A DNA stretch of 6,980 nt from Candidatus Hodarchaeota archaeon. GTDB taxonomy: Archaea; Asgardarchaeota; Heimdallarchaeia; Hodarchaeales; YT1-057. Of this stretch, positions 1-6,980 are shown piece by piece (the first letter of the stretch is position 1; every line of letters begins with the position of its first letter). Where the stretch lies: assembly GCA_016839955.1 (NCBI GenBank), contig JAEOTI010000315.1, forward strand, positions 1 to 6,980. Reading direction: 5' to 3'. The notes under the pieces are model-generated. The model ran no database searches and had not been told where the DNA came from. It saw only the letters and a program-made list of their open reading frames with translations. The translations under genes were made by a program, and so were the position numbers.

Positions 1-1
1 C

Positions 2-784
2 TAAACGCATGAAAATTTTACTTAATCTTGCTAATGATTCTTCTCCCTGGGGAGAATAATCTTCTAATGTGCTTGAAGGTAATGTGACAATCATAATAGC
101 TTTATCAAGTAACCCCACAGTCTCAGTGAGTTCTTGAAAGAAAGCGAACGTTTGAGAACCTAGATTGGTATTAGAATAAGAAACACCATTTGCTTTTACA
201 ATATAATGCAAAATTTCATCAAAGAGTAAAATGAAGGGTTGTTGTTCTTCTAGAAAAGCTATTAACTTCTCTTTCCCAGGTGAAATTCTTTCAGTATCAT
301 TTTTTTCGAATTCAAGATATCCTGCTCTCCCGTTCAATTGATAAGCTAAATTTCCCCATATAGTTTTGACTTTTATATCTTCTCTTATATTTCCCTCAAG
401 CGGATTTAGATGTGTACCTACAATTACGACCTTTTTTGCATTTACATCTCCTATATCTTCAGGTACGTAGTCACGTAATAATTTGCTGTTATTTAGATAA
501 TGATAAATTGAAATCAGAGCATGGGTTTTTCCTCCTCCAAATGGTGTTTTAATCTCAATAACAGAACTACCCTTTCCTTCTTTTAGCTTTGATGTGACCT
601 TTGTTAGTAGATTAATTATCCCGTGGGTGAAAAAAGTCTTTTTAAAAAAAAGAAAAGGGTCATTATAATCTTGGGGAGCAGTTCCCAAGGCTACATTACC
701 TAGATCAGCTGCAAAAACCGACTCATCAAAATTACCACTTTTAATATCAACATGTGGATCAATTACTTCATACCACTTTACCAT
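2..784 (-). CDS. DUF499/COG1483-type P-loop ATPase, N-terminal 261 residues (3' end off the left edge)
   Basis: Reading leftward from the ATG at 784-782, the frame stays open for 261 codons to the window edge. The protein begins MVKWYEVIDPHVDIKSG, followed by ESVFAADLGNVALG, the usual opening of DUF499 proteins. A Walker A motif, TPFGGGKTH, lies at about residues 83-91, and a Walker B strand, FILLFDEI, at about 184-191. VTLPSSTLE, near residue 235, sits where a sensor strand would be expected. Family members are usually around 900-1100 residues, so about a quarter is visible. The start is supported by an AGGAG ribosome site six bases upstream and by the conserved N-terminus. In the family these are cytoplasmic AAA+-like ATPases found in phage-defence islands beside DUF1156 methylases; as I recall they are linked to BrxC/PglY of BREX. 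Its substrate is unknown. It lies 52 bases after the helicase on the same strand and is probably cotranscribed. Both nucleotide-binding motifs look intact, so an active ATPase is inferred. Family assignment is confident; the biochemical role is not. Confidence 0.88.
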   Translation of the reverse strand, partial: MVKWYEVIDPHVDIKSGNFDESVFAADLGNVALGTAPQDYNDPFLFFKKTFFTHGIINLLTKVTSKLKEGKGSSVIEIKTPFGGGKTHALISIYHYLNNSKLLRDYVPEDIGDVNAKKVVIVGTHLNPLEGNIREDIKVKTIWGNLAYQLNGRAGYLEFEKNDTERISPGKEKLIAFLEEQQPFILLFDEILHYIVKANGVSYSNTNLGSQTFAFFQELTETVGLLDKAIMIVTLPSSTLEDYSPQGEESLARLSKIFMRL

Positions 785-790
785 TTGACT

Positions 791-795
791 CTCCT
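791..795 (-). promoter_or_regulatory. Shine-Dalgarno site of the DUF499 ATPase
   Basis: On the minus strand the sequence reads AGGAG, inside GAGAGGAGAG, ending six bases before the ATG. Spacing and match are both good, and it decides the start in favour of 784 over the out-of-frame ATG 16 bases upstream. Confidence 0.7.
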
Positions 796-836
796 CTCAT
801 GAATATCTTAGTTCTCATAACTTGATTTTTATATTT

Positions 837-3800
837 TTAGTTCGATAATTTCCATTTATCTTTTGGAATTATATATCCTGTTGCATAGATATCTTCATCC
901 AAAATAAATTTTTTGGTAGGATTTTGAATCCTTTCCAAATTAGGCTCCTCTGTGGCTGCGAATGTAACAATATATAACCAATATTTATCCTGAAAACGTT
1001 TTGCTTTTTTCCATTCATTTGCTGTTAGTCTTATTGCACCCTCTTTTGCTCGAGCCTTTACTTCTATATACCGAATTTCTTGATAAGTTCCATCAACGTT
1101 GAATTTCAAAGATCTTAGATCAAAACCCAGATTTTCTAAATGAACATCATCCACCTTCCAACCTTCCTCCTTTTCATATTTTATTGCTACTTCCATGCCT
1201 TTCTGTTCAATTTCGTCACTAGAACTAAAAATATCAGGCTTTTCATATTTCATTGTATTATCTATTCGCTCTAAAGGTACTACAATGGCGCAGCCTATTA
1301 TTTCTGGAGATGATACTGTTAAATTCTGTTCTAATTCTATTTCTTCAACGATATTTTCTCTTTTAATCTCTAGATCTTCTTTTCGCCTTTCTTCCATGGT
1401 CAGTGGAAGTCTCATATCCTTCTGTTCTTCTTGTTGGAGTTGGTACTGTAGTATTTTATTATTAGATTCTTGTAATAGATAGTCAATGGATCTTAAACCA
1501 TATTTTTCCTTAATATTGCACATTATCCGTCTTTTTTTTGAGATTTCCTCTCTATAAGGGAAAAATAAATCTACTGTTGCATAATCTAATATTTCTTCTT
1601 GATTATTTATCAATCCTCTTAATGTTTCATCTATTTCTATATTTTTAACAGGTTTAAGATCCCAAAGTATTGAAGAACTTAAGATTTGAATATTTTTTTG
1701 CATATCTTGATATAAACAATATAATCTTCTTCCTGCAATATTTCCAAATCCATCTTTTATCTCCCCTATTATAAACCAAAATATACCTTCTTTAGTATTT
1801 GTTTCATCAGCAAATAAAGCAACATTTTCTGGAGACCAAAAAGAGTTTACAACCGTTTCATTAAGCGCTTCCAACAATTCATGTCCTGGAGCGATATAAA
1901 CATAATCAGCAAACTTTAAAGCTTTTTTCTTATCAAATATTAAACGATTGTATTTTCTAAGAATTTTCCCATATTTTGAATAGAATCTAGGATCCTTATT
2001 CAACTTTAATAGCGGTTTTGGCACATTTTTTACTGTGATGTAATCCTTAACTTTTTCTATTCTTCCATCGAGTCGAATTATTGCTCTTTGAAAATAGTCC
2101 TCGATGTATTCCGGAATTAAACGATGCTCGTCTGACACTCGTGATTTTCGTTTTAAACTAGTATAGTCAATGTGATGAGTAGCTAGACTGGTCAATGTTA
2201 TTTTATCAATAATTTTCTGGGATTTTTCATCATCTATTGAATCTACGAATTCATAAATTTCATCAATCCGTTTCTGTCCAAAAACTGCCTCCTCAAGTAC
2301 TTCTTTTAAGTTGCTACCAGGAATTAAATCTCCAATTATGTCAAAAACCCTGTCTCCCAGAGATTCTTTCATCAATTGTAGCTTTTCAAATAAACGGTCG
2401 AGAACTTGACCCTCCCTGGTGTCTCTTGTGACCATATTATAGACAAATACTTCCTTATCTTGGCCGTACCTATGTATTCTTCCCATTCTCTGTTCTAATC
2501 TTGTAGGATTCCACGGAATATCGTAATTAACCATCCATGAACAACATTGAAGATTTATTCCCTCTCCAGCTGCTTCTGTAGCAACCATGATCTGTTTTTC
2601 ATGCCAGAAATCTTTCTCTGCTTGAATTCTTTCTTCTATCTTCATGTATCCATCAATTGTAACTACATTATAACCCCATGATGAGAGTTTTTCAACCAAA
2701 TAAGTCAATGTGTCACGATACTCTGTAAAAATGAGTAATTTTTTATCTCCGAGTGTGGTTAAAATTTCGTCTCGTAGTTTTGTGAGCTTACTTTCAATTT
2801 CAGCTTCTTTGACCTTCATAGCGAGGTATATTAAATCTTCAATTCGATTGATTTCTTCTTGTATATCTTTAACACTTGTTGTAAGAGTCAAACCCAAGAT
2901 TTTCTCTTCGAGTTTCCATCTTTCACTTTCTTCCATATCCTCAATATCTTCGATATCTTCATCCGTTAAGCTATCAAATTTTGATTCTCTTATTGGATAT
3001 TTTTTCTTTGAAATCAATTTTATGAGTTCTAAAAGACGCTTTCGACGATTTTTAAGGGATTGTAAAATAGAATTAATGCTAGAAGTTAATCTTCTTTGCA
3101 ATACTAACATAGCAAAAGTAATAGAACGTCTTTGTCTTGATTTATCATAATAATATCTCACATAACGAGTTACTCTTTCATATAACTCCCGTTCATCCTT
3201 CGTTAGTCGAAAACTGATTGTATTGACATGACGAGGAGGAAATATCTTATTGCCTTCAAATGTTCTCATGTCTTCCTTCAAGCGTCTTACAAAGATAGGA
3301 TTTTCTTTATTTTCAATTGATTCTTTTAAAAAGTCTGTTCTAGCAAAGAATCCTGGGCGTAATAAATCTAGAAAGAGTTTGAAATTTTCCTCATCACCCT
3401 TATGAGGCGTTGCAGTTAAAAATAGAATATGAGTAGATATTTTTGATAACACTTCCCCAACTTGGTATCTCTTTGTTTTTGTTATTTGATAGCCTTTTTT
3501 GGTCGGATAACCATAAGCAGACATTTTATGAGCTTCATCGACGATTACTAGATCCCATTCAGCAGTTTGTAGTTTTGGTAATATGTCATCTTGCTTTAAA
3601 AAATCAATAGAGGCGATTATACGGTTTAATTCTTCCCAAACGTTCACACCCCATGTTTCGTCAAGTGTGCTCCTTGTTAATAATCTAAAATTTGTGTTAA
3701 ATTTTTCCTTCATTTCTCGTTGCCATTGATACTTTAAATGACTTGGTGCAACTATCAGAATACGTTCAGCCATGTTCCGATATTGAAGTTCTTTAATTGC

Positions 3801-4208
3801 CAATCCAGCCATTATAGTTTTCCCAGCCCCAGCATCATCTGCAATCAAGAAACGTATTTTCGGATCACGTAATACGTAATCATAGACCGCTTCTATTTGA
3901 TGTGGCAAAGGATCAATCTGAGATATATTAACTGCTAAAAGAGGATCATGTTCATAAGCTAACCTTAATCTATTTGCTTCAATCCAAAAAAAGAAATCTT
4001 CACTATTTTGCCTCTCTCCAAACAGATCTCTTTCCTCAACATTTACTTGAGACAATTGATCCTCTGAAATCTGTAAGCTTTCAAACTGATTATTCTTTAG
4101 ATAAATTAGTTCTAAGAGATAGTAACCATGTTTAATTTCAAATTTTTTCACTTTACCCTTTTCTTTTAAAAAGGGTGCTGAAATGATTTGCCCCTCAAAA
4201 AGTTCCAT
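837..4208 (-). CDS. DrmD-like SNF2-family helicase with C-terminal DUF3883 nuclease-like domain
   Basis: This complete 1123-residue protein is an SF2 helicase/translocase of the SNF2 group, expected to act on DNA in the cytoplasm. An N-terminal domain (1-95) precedes the motor. Helicase motifs are all present: LPHQ (101-104), Walker A DDAGAGKT (124-131), Ia VAPSHLKYQW (153-162), DEAH (224-227), TATPH (265-269), IV LLIFTEYRDT (491-500), V ATEAAGEGINLQ (543-554) and VI QRMGRIHRYGQ (573-583). Between the two lobes, 375-480 is charged and probably coiled-coil, with an acidic patch near 411-430. Residues 690-900 include an APGHELLEAL segment (773-782), resembling the 'pGHPL' region of large bacterial SNF2 helicases. 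Residues about 1000-1100 match DUF3883: GFD (1028-1030) and EVK (1049-1051) fit the D and ExK positions of a PD-(D/E)XK-like fold. This architecture and length match DrmD, the helicase of class 1 DISARM. The ATG follows a GGTGA site and gives a normal N-terminus. It sits between the methylase and the DUF499 ATPase. A general helicase of the same subfamily outside DISARM is the main alternative, so no gene symbol is given. Confidence 0.93.
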   Translation of the reverse strand: MELFEGQIISAPFLKEKGKVKKFEIKHGYYLLELIYLKNNQFESLQISEDQLSQVNVEERDLFGERQNSEDFFFWIEANRLRLAYEHDPLLAVNISQIDPLPHQIEAVYDYVLRDPKIRFLIADDAGAGKTIMAGLAIKELQYRNMAERILIVAPSHLKYQWQREMKEKFNTNFRLLTRSTLDETWGVNVWEELNRIIASIDFLKQDDILPKLQTAEWDLVIVDEAHKMSAYGYPTKKGYQITKTKRYQVGEVLSKISTHILFLTATPHKGDEENFKLFLDLLRPGFFARTDFLKESIENKENPIFVRRLKEDMRTFEGNKIFPPRHVNTISFRLTKDERELYERVTRYVRYYYDKSRQRRSITFAMLVLQRRLTSSINSILQSLKNRRKRLLELIKLISKKKYPIRESKFDSLTDEDIEDIEDMEESERWKLEEKILGLTLTTSVKDIQEEINRIEDLIYLAMKVKEAEIESKLTKLRDEILTTLGDKKLLIFTEYRDTLTYLVEKLSSWGYNVVTIDGYMKIEERIQAEKDFWHEKQIMVATEAAGEGINLQCCSWMVNYDIPWNPTRLEQRMGRIHRYGQDKEVFVYNMVTRDTREGQVLDRLFEKLQLMKESLGDRVFDIIGDLIPGSNLKEVLEEAVFGQKRIDEIYEFVDSIDDEKSQKIIDKITLTSLATHHIDYTSLKRKSRVSDEHRLIPEYIEDYFQRAIIRLDGRIEKVKDYITVKNVPKPLLKLNKDPRFYSKYGKILRKYNRLIFDKKKALKFADYVYIAPGHELLEALNETVVNSFWSPENVALFADETNTKEGIFWFIIGEIKDGFGNIAGRRLYCLYQDMQKNIQILSSSILWDLKPVKNIEIDETLRGLINNQEEILDYATVDLFFPYREEISKKRRIMCNIKEKYGLRSIDYLLQESNNKILQYQLQQEEQKDMRLPLTMEERRKEDLEIKRENIVEEIELEQNLTVSSPEIIGCAIVVPLERIDNTMKYEKPDIFSSSDEIEQKGMEVAIKYEKEEGWKVDDVHLENLGFDLRSLKFNVDGTYQEIRYIEVKARAKEGAIRLTANEWKKAKRFQDKYWLYIVTFAATEEPNLERIQNPTKKFILDEDIYATGYIIPKDKWKLSN

Positions 4209-4211
4209 ACT

Positions 4212-4217
4212 CTCACC
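4212..4217 (-). promoter_or_regulatory. Shine-Dalgarno site of the helicase (GGTGAG)
   Basis: The minus strand reads GGTGAG three bases before the ATG at 4208. GGTGA pairs with the 3' end of 16S rRNA downstream of the GGAGG core, so the short spacing is equivalent to a GGAGG about seven bases from the start. This form is common in archaea and also occurs in bacteria. Confidence 0.5.
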
Positions 4218-4286
4218 AAGTAAGATTGTTGGAAATATATTCTCTCTAAGAATTAATTTTCACAATTTTTGATGGAAATTTTACTT

Positions 4287-4314
4287 TTTCTAAATTCTCG
4301 TATTTAAAGTCAAG
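4287..4314 (-). promoter_or_regulatory. Candidate promoter of the helicase gene
   Basis: On the minus strand, 4308-4301 reads TTTAAATA, a good match to the archaeal TATA consensus TTTAWATA. It would place a transcription start near 4280 and give a leader of about 70 bases. In the bacterial reading, TTGACT (4314-4309) and TAGAAA (4292-4287), 16 bases apart, match -35 and -10 hexamers at 5/6 and 4/6. The two readings overlap and cannot both be right. In DNA this A+T-rich, chance matches are common. Confidence 0.3.
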
Positions 4315-4362
4315 GATCTTTTTTAAGCTTTTTGTGGGAGAATCAGTATTTTTGATTGAATT

Positions 4363-4374
4363 TATTTTAAAATA
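4363..4374. repeat. 12-base perfect palindrome TATTTTAAAATA
   Basis: A perfect inverted repeat begins 13 bases past the methylase stop, at the start of the gap before the helicase. It contains no G or C, so as an RNA hairpin it would be weak. It could be an operator-like protein site, part of a second TATA-like element (CTTTATATT on the minus strand, 4379-4371), or chance in an A+T-rich spacer. Confidence 0.3.
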
Positions 4375-4386
4375 TAAAGTGATTTA

Positions 4387-6980
4387 TTATTCCTTAAGAT
4401 AATCATCTAATTTTATTGGTAAATCATCAATTTTCGTTTTTTCCGACTTTTTGCTGATTCTAGCCATTCTTTTAAGCATACCTTGCAACATTAACCTTTC
4501 CTTATTTCCCTCAAGTAAGCTCTCTGATATAGCTTGACAGAATTGCCAGAAAAGCGGATTTTCAAGAGTTCGTGTTCTTTCTAAGAGGTTTTCAAGCTCT
4601 TCAAAATTTTCATTTGACCATGATTCCAAAGCTTTGTGCATAATATCTACAAAAGTGTCTTCATGCTTAAATTTTTTACGTTTTAATGAGGAAAATACTG
4701 TTATTTTAGATCCACTTTTTTTAATAAATCCATTTTTACCCCAATATTCTTCTAGACTTATTCCACACGAACGTGCTAAATTCTGAACGTCTCCAAATTC
4801 AATTGTTTTGTCTAGAAAGATCCAACGATATGATAAATAAAATTGAGATGGTTTATCAATTGAAACAGTTGATTTGGATTTTAACAGTTTTTGAACTAAA
4901 AAGCTTGTTGAAATGGTTCTGATTAATTGCAGTAACTCTTCAACAGTAAATTTTTCTCCTGAATAATTCTCCACTCGATCGTAATGGCTAAATATTTCCA
5001 TTGCTGGACCTATAGCGGCAATGAAAAAGTCCCCACCATATATTTCTTGATTCCAAAAGGTTTGAAGTCGTGTTCTAATTCTCTCCTCAATTTGAGCTTC
5101 AATATCATTGATGAATGCTAAAGATTTACGCTTAAATTTCCTACATACAATATAAATTGACGATGCTAAAGCAGCAGAAGTTTTAGCTCTTAATCTCGCC
5201 TTCCTCTCTGTTTGAATCGGCCATGAAGCAGTAACAACAAATCCTGCATGGATTAGTGCATTAAGCATGGTTTCCCAACCCGATGTAGATTTATGCGCAT
5301 ATACAATAATGGCAATTCCGTCTTGTTTAAGGATACGATACATTTCTTTGAACGCGAGCGAAATATTGTTCTCAAAAAATTCTTTTGGATTCTCTTGTCT
5401 TCCTTTATTGGCAACAATCTCTTTTATTTTAGGTGTAAGGGGTGTGGCAAAGAGATCAGGAAATAAATCACCCACAGCTCGTTTAAACCAAACGTAGAAG
5501 AAATCAGAGAGATCAGAATACGGAATGTTGTCATAATATGGTGGATCGGTTATTATTGCATCAAAAAACGAATCTTGATATGGCAGAGCAGTTGCAGACT
5601 CTTGTGTGATGGTTATAGGATCGTTTATGTTCCATAAATTAGCTTCTATGAACCTTGTCACCCAATTAGTATGCGCTCTCCAGTCTCCGTTTCCACCAGA
5701 AAAGACATTCACCTCAGCATAATCCCATTTCATAGGAAGCGCAGTTCTACCAAATACATGTTCAATTTTTTCTCCATAAACATTGTAAACCACTAGCGTA
5801 GCATTCTTGTCAGCTAATCTTCCTAGAATTAATGTCAAGTAACCCATAATCGTTTTGACTAGGTCCTCCTTGTTCCTATAAATTGAACACTCCTCTTCAA
5901 TATTTGGTAGATTTGCCTTGATTAAATGTAAAAATGTAACTAAAGAGAGCTTTTGTCGGTCGTTGAACAATTCTTTCCATTGTTTGATACCATAAGCTTG
6001 TAGATTTACTCCCAATGAGCCTGCAGGGGGAAGTTCTTCTTCTGGTAGAGGAGAGGTTAACCAAGGCCAATTCATTAGTTTATGTTGAAGGTATTGGGAA
6101 GCCTCTAGCCATATTTTAATATCCTCGTTCGTTGCTAACCTATATTTTTTCCCTTTTATGTCTGGATTTCTCAATATAATTACGATTAGCTGATATCCCA
6201 TCTTTCCCTCGTAAGCGAGTTTTCTGGTCATTTCGACCTGTGTTATTTGACCACAAACTAAACATCTTGCATTTCCCTTTGTAACAGTTCCATTCGATGG
6301 ATCAAAATCTATTGTGTTACCTTTTTGAATTTTAAATGAGATTGTATTAGTTTTAGTTTCAATGATTGGTTTATATGCAACTTTTTTATTTTTCTTTTTA
6401 GCCAACCAGAAATGTCTTATGAGAGGAATTTTAGATTTACAGTTCAAGTTTGAACAAGGAATCGTTCTAGCCCATAAATAACCGTTAGGAATCCATCCAT
6501 CGGGATCTTCGGGATAAAACCTTCCAATTTCTTCTTTAGCTTCTTTTTCAATCCTTTTAGCCCAATTTTTCACTCTTTCTAGTATATAATTACTCTGAAA
6601 AGGTTTTTTTTCTTGATCCTTTTCTACTGGCATGGGAATTATATGAGGCCATTCTAATGTCGCTTTTTGAATAAATACTGCCACTGGATTAAGATCATTA
6701 ACAAATATTCTGCAACCAAGCCGTAGTGCTTCAAGGGGGATTGATCCTCCTCCTGCGAAAGGATCTATTATGAGTGGAGCATAATCTTTCCATTGTTTTT
6801 TCAGCAATTTTTGAGCTTTAATAATTTCAGAGGAGTTTCCTTTCTTAACAGCCTCCCAAGGTATGATCTCTTTTATTAAAGTCGTAATTCTTTCTCTTTC
6901 TTCTTTTTCTTTTGGAAGATCTATTAATGCAGCGAAATTGGTCGCTCTTGAAGCAGCTAAAGGGCGTCGTGCCCACCAAA
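4387..6980 (-). CDS. DUF1156/COG1743-type Zn-ribbon DNA methyltransferase, 5' end off the right edge
   Basis: The frame is open from the right edge to the TAA at 4389-4387, showing 863 residues. It starts within the DUF1156 signature WWARRPLAASRATNFAALID (6978-6919); family members carry a few dozen residues before this, so the true start lies outside. The SAM-binding motif DPFAGGGSIPLEALRLG starts at visible residue 72, followed by motif II-like FVNDLNP. Four cysteines in CSNLNC and CLVC (visible residues 175, 180, 239, 242) form the Zn ribbon named in COG1743. The catalytic motif IV, DPPYYDNIPYSD, starts at visible residue 478 (5547), and a GWE...AGFVVTASWPIQTE block at about 567-591 completes the domain. 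DPPY favours N6-adenine methylation, but N4-cytosine is not excluded. In the family such enzymes are thought to mark host DNA so that partner proteins ignore it; that role here is inferred. The target sequence cannot be read from the protein. Nothing in the visible part is broken. It is the first gene of the visible cassette, 178 bases before the helicase. Confidence 0.92.
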   Translation of the reverse strand, partial: WWARRPLAASRATNFAALIDLPKEKEERERITTLIKEIIPWEAVKKGNSSEIIKAQKLLKKQWKDYAPLIIDPFAGGGSIPLEALRLGCRIFVNDLNPVAVFIQKATLEWPHIIPMPVEKDQEKKPFQSNYILERVKNWAKRIEKEAKEEIGRFYPEDPDGWIPNGYLWARTIPCSNLNCKSKIPLIRHFWLAKKKNKKVAYKPIIETKTNTISFKIQKGNTIDFDPSNGTVTKGNARCLVCGQITQVEMTRKLAYEGKMGYQLIVIILRNPDIKGKKYRLATNEDIKIWLEASQYLQHKLMNWPWLTSPLPEEELPPAGSLGVNLQAYGIKQWKELFNDRQKLSLVTFLHLIKANLPNIEEECSIYRNKEDLVKTIMGYLTLILGRLADKNATLVVYNVYGEKIEHVFGRTALPMKWDYAEVNVFSGGNGDWRAHTNWVTRFIEANLWNINDPITITQESATALPYQDSFFDAIITDPPYYDNIPYSDLSDFFYVWFKRAVGDLFPDLFATPLTPKIKEIVANKGRQENPKEFFENNISLAFKEMYRILKQDGIAIIVYAHKSTSGWETMLNALIHAGFVVTASWPIQTERKARLRAKTSAALASSIYIVCRKFKRKSLAFINDIEAQIEERIRTRLQTFWNQEIYGGDFFIAAIGPAMEIFSHYDRVENYSGEKFTVEELLQLIRTISTSFLVQKLLKSKSTVSIDKPSQFYLSYRWIFLDKTIEFGDVQNLARSCGISLEEYWGKNGFIKKSGSKITVFSSLKRKKFKHEDTFVDIMHKALESWSNENFEELENLLERTRTLENPLFWQFCQAISESLLEGNKERLMLQGMLKRMARISKKSEKTKIDDLPIKLDDYLKE

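Larger units (their letters stand above)
4209..4386 (-). other. 178-base A+T-rich gap between methylase and helicase; no gene
   Basis: The gap has no ATG on the minus strand, and its only plus-strand ATG frame closes after 11 codons, so no small protein is supported. It is much longer than the 52-base gap downstream. It holds a candidate promoter (4287-4314), an A+T palindrome (4363-4374) and the helicase ribosome site. No G+C-rich hairpin followed by a T-run was seen after the methylase stop, so a classical intrinsic terminator is not supported. Confidence 0.6.

Noticed and set aside
734..820. Minus-strand mini-frame overlapping the ATPase start (ATG AGA ACT AAG..., about 16 codons) as a possible leader peptide
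   Set aside because: It is short, has no clear ribosome site of its own and no conserved pattern. The strong AGGAG is placed for the ATPase ATG instead.
1195..1482. Plus-strand open frame of 95 codons
   Set aside because: It lies wholly inside the helicase gene on the other strand. Its Ser/Ile-rich translation is the antisense of Glu/Lys-rich coding sequence, with no recognisable domain.
2237..2431. Plus-strand open frame of 64 codons
   Set aside because: It is antisense to the helicase, with no domain likeness and no reason to prefer it over the intact opposite-strand gene.
2920..2960. Repetitive TCxTCxATATC pattern considered as a short tandem repeat
   Set aside because: It encodes the acidic DIEDIEDMEE segment of the helicase linker. 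The repetition follows from the amino acids and is not an independent DNA element.
2710..3150. Plus-strand open frame of 146 codons
   Set aside because: Its Ser/Ile repeats are the mirror of the acidic, lysine-rich linker between the helicase lobes, so it is a shadow and not a gene.
4310..4345. A-rich and T-rich tracts around AAGCTT considered as an intrinsic terminator after the methylase
   Set aside because: The possible stem is A/T only and short, and no T-run follows it in the direction of transcription, so it does not look like a functional terminator.
5267..5497. Plus-strand open frame of 76 codons
   Set aside because: It is antisense to the conserved C-terminal half of the methylase domain, and no protein family is recognisable.

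Overview
The window is an A+T-rich stretch (roughly one third G+C by eye) with three large genes on the minus strand and nothing credible on the plus strand. In transcription order, from the right edge to the left, they are: (1) a Zn-ribbon DUF1156/COG1743-type DNA methyltransferase, whose first residues lie beyond the right edge; (2) a complete 1123-residue SNF2-type helicase resembling DrmD of DISARM, with a C-terminal DUF3883 nuclease-like domain; (3) the first 261 residues of a DUF499/COG1483-type P-loop ATPase, which runs off the left edge.

Layout: methylase 4387-6980 (partial), a 178-base A+T-rich gap (4209-4386) with a candidate internal promoter, helicase 837-4208, a 52-base gap (785-836) with a strong Shine-Dalgarno sequence, then the ATPase 2-784 (partial). 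The single strand, short gaps and matched functions suggest one transcription unit, possibly with a second promoter before the helicase.

How the genes may work together: a DNA-modifying enzyme, an SF2 motor carrying a nuclease-like domain, and a large ATPase are the ingredients of self/non-self discrimination against foreign DNA. The helicase belongs to the DISARM repertoire. DUF499 ATPases are, as I recall, linked to the BrxC/PglY ATPases of BREX. DUF1156 methylases are known as neighbours of DUF499 genes in anti-phage islands. The set is therefore best called a DISARM/BREX-like methylation-linked defence cassette. None of drmA, drmB, drmC, pglZ or DUF3780 lies in the window, so the full system cannot be typed.

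Organism: the DNA is low in G+C, the proteins are rich in Lys, Glu and Ile, and AGA is a frequent Arg codon. Ribosome sites AGGAG and GGTGA fit either bacteria or archaea. A TTTAAATA box before the helicase fits an archaeal TATA element, but a passable bacterial -35/-10 pair overlaps it. I lean weakly to a low-GC archaeon and cannot settle the point. No RNA genes, CRISPR arrays, insertion sequences or long repeats were seen.
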